64,000 nt of DNA from Amaurobius ferox. Taxonomy: Eukaryota > Arthropoda > Arachnida > Araneae > Amaurobiidae. Made by a program: the position numbers and the translations under genes. Under the pieces are notes generated by a model that saw nothing but the letters and a program-made list of their open reading frames with translations, did not search any database and had not been told where the DNA came from. Below, in pieces: positions 61,158 through 64,000 of the stretch (positions within the stretch are counted from its first letter, which is position 1; each line of letters opens with the position of its first letter). The DNA is taken from assembly GCA_951213105.1 (NCBI GenBank), contig OX578136.1, positions 72,398,730-72,462,729 of the forward strand, given 5' to 3'.

Positions 61158-61560
61158 GTGAGAGAAATTTGCATGTTTGTTTGTTTGTAACCCAAAGGTA
61201 GGTGGCGCTGTCGTGACGTCTCAGACAGATAAGAAGGAAAAGTGAGGCAGCAGCAATTGAGACAATTTGAAGCAATGGAATCTGGATGTAAAACCAGCAT
61301 GTCATGTCCAAACATTTTATGATTGTGCCCGCCGTCGGAGAATAAAGTTTTATTTAGGCCTGTATGTGTCTATGATTGAATTTGTAAAGTTGTTTAATCG
61401 AACAGGTGAGGATCAAATTAAATCCACTGAACCAAATAGAACTTTTCGCCGATATAGTGATGCATCGGCCGGAAAAAAAAATCTAAAAGATGAACTACGG
61501 TGAGTTGTGACTCAGCGTAGTTCATCTTTTAGATACACGTAAAGTTAAACTGATGAATCG
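61158..61560 (+). repeat. Probable 5' LTR and leader of the BEL/Pao element
   Basis: Begins TGAGAGAAATTTGC at the point where HINE-B similarity stops (a TG start, as in LTRs). It contains AATAAAG at 61342-61348 (polyadenylation signal), and the strong hairpin at 61481-61534. The LTR end was not fixed because the 3' LTR is outside the window. The 78-codon frame 61267-61503 lies in it and is probably not a gene. Confidence 0.5.
61481..61534. other. 19-bp perfect-stem hairpin with extended loop stem
   Basis: ATCTAAAAGATGAACTACG (61481-61499) is followed, after 16 bases, by its exact reverse complement (61516-61534). Within the loop TGAGT (61501-61505) can pair with ACTCA (61510-61514), so only one base on each side is unpaired. 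It lies between the LTR polyadenylation signal and the gag start, where packaging or dimerisation structures sit in retroelements. Confidence 0.85.
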
Positions 61561-61630
61561 CAGAGGGGTAAGTACCTAAATTTTGCTTCTTAAAAAGTTG
61601 AGTTGAAGATTTGAAGGCTAAACGAAAACA

Positions 61631-64000
61631 TGAGTGTAGAAGAAACTGTTAAGCGTAATAAAGCGAAACGATGCACAATTCGTAGTGCAATTACAAAGGT
61701 CATAAAGAAAATTGAGGATGACATAAAGAAAAGAAGATTCGAAGGAAGTAATTCAGGATTCCATAGCTGTTCTGGTAGAATATAAAGGTGCTCTAAAAAA
61801 ATTGAATGAATTAATTAAAACGCAACCCAAAACAGAGGATTTGGAACAAGAATTAGAAGGTTCCTTAGAATACACTCAGTCAATTGCGCTGTGTAGATCG
61901 CGTGCCAGTAGATATTTGGGGAACTTAGATGAAAATCCGACGATAAATCAATTTAGTACAGAAACGATATCCGACATCAAAGTGAAGACAAACACAAAGT
62001 TACCACGTATTTCCCTAAACAAATTTTCAGGTAATATTTGTAAATTCCAAGAATTTTGACCTCAATATAAAGCCGCGATTCACGAAAGTGAAACACTTCA
62101 AGAAGTCGAGAAATTTAATTACCTAAAATTGTTACTTAGTGATTCGGCAGCAGCAGCCATAAGAGGTCTTCCTTTAACAGCTAAAAATTATAGGAAGGCA
62201 GTAAAAATTCTAGAAGATATATCTAAAAGAAAATATCGGTACAAATCAGAAGTCTTGAATCACTCGAAGTCAATTCCGACTCATATGGATGTTTATTGTT
62301 GCCCATATTATATAAATGCATTCCAAATAAATTGGTGTTACAATTTCATGGGCAAAGTAGGGAAAAAGAAACTAATGTAACCGAGTTACTAATCTATCTA
62401 AAGGGAGAAATAGAAGCGCGAGGAAAGGCTCAAAACGTAACATGTTACAAATTTGAAATTACAAATTCTTACGAAAGTAAAATGAAATTGGAACCCCGAA
62501 ATATCTCAGTCCGATGAAAAATAAGACCCCATCTGCATTTTATTTAAATACTATAACAGAAATTAATTGTGCATTTTGCAATGAAAAACACAAATCCAAA
62601 AATTGTAACTTAAACTTAGAACAGCGAAGATACTCTTTACGTAAGCAAGAAAAATGTTTCAGATGTTATAAAACATTCCATCGTAAGAGCCAATGCAGAT
62701 CAACGCAAATCAAATGTTTTAACTATTTGTCAAAATTGCATCAGAAGTCCCTCTGTGTGCAAGCATTCCAGACAAAACCTTCGGAGTCATAAGTCTCGTC
62801 GTTAATCTATGAACAAAATAATCAAACCAATATGGATCTGGAACTTCGTGAGTATATTTGCCGACTTTGCGGTGCAAATTAATTGTAAGAAATGAAATTG
62901 TTAAAGTCCGTATATTATTTAATACTGCCGCACAATGAAATTTTATAAAACGGGATCTATCCCGAAAAGTAGAATTGGAGGTCACTGAAAATAAATCAAT
63001 CAAAATATATAAGTTTGCGGAAAGCCAAGATTCTCCCGTCAGCACTCAAAATCGAGTACGCATTTTATTGAAGGACATGAACTCAGATTATGTGTTTAGT
63101 TTGGAAGCATTAGAAACGGAAAACATTTGTCCAAATATAATAGGAGCACCTAGCGCTGAATTGTGTAATGAAATTAAATTATTGGGGTTTAATTTGTCAG
63201 ACGTTTCTGATGGTTTGAAAGATGAAGGAAACAAAATAAATGTATTAGTAGGGAGTGATTATTATTGGTCAATCATGACGGGAAAAGTTAAACGTCTTTC
63301 ACCAACCGACGGTTTGAATTAAACGAAGCTTGGGTGGATGATTCATGGTAGATATTCTAATGTAATTAATTCGAATAATTTATTGAGTTGTATGACAATG
63401 CATGTTTCTATTTGGGACGAAATTAATGAAGATAAAACTTCGATTGAACTTCAAAGATTTTGGGAACTTGAATCTTTAGGGATTAGAGGCGAACCTAAAG
63501 ATACAGATATGAGAACATGCGACAAACAAATACTAAAACAATTTGAAAGAAATATTGAACTTAAGAATGATAGATATGAAGTTAAGTTACCTAGGAGATC
63601 CGATACAGTTGAACTTTCTAACAATTACGAGGTCGCAAAAAGAATAAAAGTTTGATTAAAAGATATCAGAATAATCCTATGTTGTTTAAAGACTACAAAA
63701 TCGTCATTGACGAATATATGTCTTCTGGAACAGTAGAAAGGGCTAAACTGCAGAACATAAATTCAACTAATGGAAATTTGACATATTATTTGCCACATCA
63801 CCCTGTAATTCGCGAGGATAAACAAACTACTAAGCTGCGTATTGTTTTTGATACTTCGGCGCATGCTCCTTCTCAATTATCTCTAAATGACGTGCTTCTT
63901 TCAGGTCCAAATCTAAACCCGGATTTGTTTGATTTAATTTTGCAGTTTCAAAGTAATAACATAGCAGTATTGGCAGATATAGAAAAGACATTTCTGCAAA
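61631..64000 (+). pseudogene. BEL/Pao gag-pol relic
   Basis: Starts ATG at 61631. N-terminal Gag region with a frameshift at about 61735-61745. Then 61802-62059 ends in a typical LPRISLNKFSG segment (DUF1759), with TGA at 62057 where the family has Trp. The frame continues 62129-62290, shifts at about 62290, and shifts again near 62510. Zinc knuckles follow: CAFCNEKHKSKNC and CFRCYKTFHRKSQC intact, and a third with Cys to Tyr. The protease site reads ILFNTAAQ near 62912-62935, with Asn for the catalytic Asp. The DUF1758 tail has VLVGSDYYW. Stop at 63320, then FWELESLGI, stop at 63653, then the RT start with KLRIVFDTSAHAP and LADIEKTFLQ (motif A) at the edge. Confidence 0.88.

Larger units (their letters stand above)
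61158..64000 (+). mobile_element. BEL/Pao LTR retrotransposon, 5' part
   Basis: Inserted into HINE-B at about 61157. It has a 5' LTR-like region, a gag/pol relic on the plus strand (next entries), and runs off the window in the reverse transcriptase. BEL/Pao elements encode Gag with zinc knuckles, an aspartic protease, RT, RNase H and integrase in one frame. The order seen here matches. Multiple stops and shifts show this copy is inactive. 3' end and target duplication are outside the window. Confidence 0.85.

Noticed and set aside
62719..63045. 108-codon minus frame inside the BEL/Pao element
   Set aside because: Antisense shadow of the protease region, which is recognised on the plus strand.

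Overview
This is a eukaryotic, AT-rich (roughly 70% by eye), gene-poor genomic window that is mostly mobile-element debris. The family mix points to an animal and most likely an arthropod: Tc1/mariner elements with TA target sites, a hAT-type MITE, tRNA-derived SINEs, a BEL/Pao retrotransposon, a Penelope/telomerase-like reverse transcriptase, and abundant repeats built like INE-1/HINE (Helitron-related) elements. An arachnid is plausible, but that is an inference. No bacterial-style gene organisation is present, and most open reading frames over 60 codons are chance or lie inside repeats.

Layout. 0-10.9 kb: a few candidate host exons (2291-2476 minus; 3252-3433 plus; 9688-9740 and 9912-10084 plus) scattered between repeats, with a probable 3' UTR after 10084. 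10.9-15.5 kb: AT-rich unique-looking sequence. 15.5-24.2 kb: a dense cluster of terminal-hairpin repeats (here called HINE-A and HINE-B), with an 877-bp mariner-type MITE inserted. 24.4-26.2 kb: a mariner fragment and a full-length but decayed Tc1 element with both inverted repeats and TA duplications. 26.2-35 kb: mostly unique AT-rich DNA with one short candidate coding exon (27764) and microsatellites. 35.1-38.2 kb: a ~110-bp tandem array split by a 1.84-kb TA-flanked inverted-repeat element. 42.7-46 kb: a broken reverse transcriptase followed by a long HINE-B copy. 47.3-52.1 kb: SINE-like pieces, a 190-bp CA/TA microsatellite, and a ~295-bp satellite array carrying a hAT MITE with a perfect 8-bp duplication. 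54.5-57.1 kb: two identical 164-bp direct repeats 2.4 kb apart around a non-coding T-rich interior. 59.8-64 kb: a Tc1 3' end, a HINE-B copy, and a BEL/Pao element inserted into that copy and running off the window.

The genes do not form a pathway. The structure is best read as nested insertions: BEL/Pao into HINE-B, a mariner MITE into a HINE-B relic, a TA-flanked inverted-repeat element into a 110-bp array, and a hAT MITE into a 295-bp satellite. The most interesting signals are the two HINE-like families that share the same unusual termini, the nested insertions with readable target-site duplications, the identical 164-bp repeats, and the phase-compatible cryptic exons near 9.7-10.1 kb.
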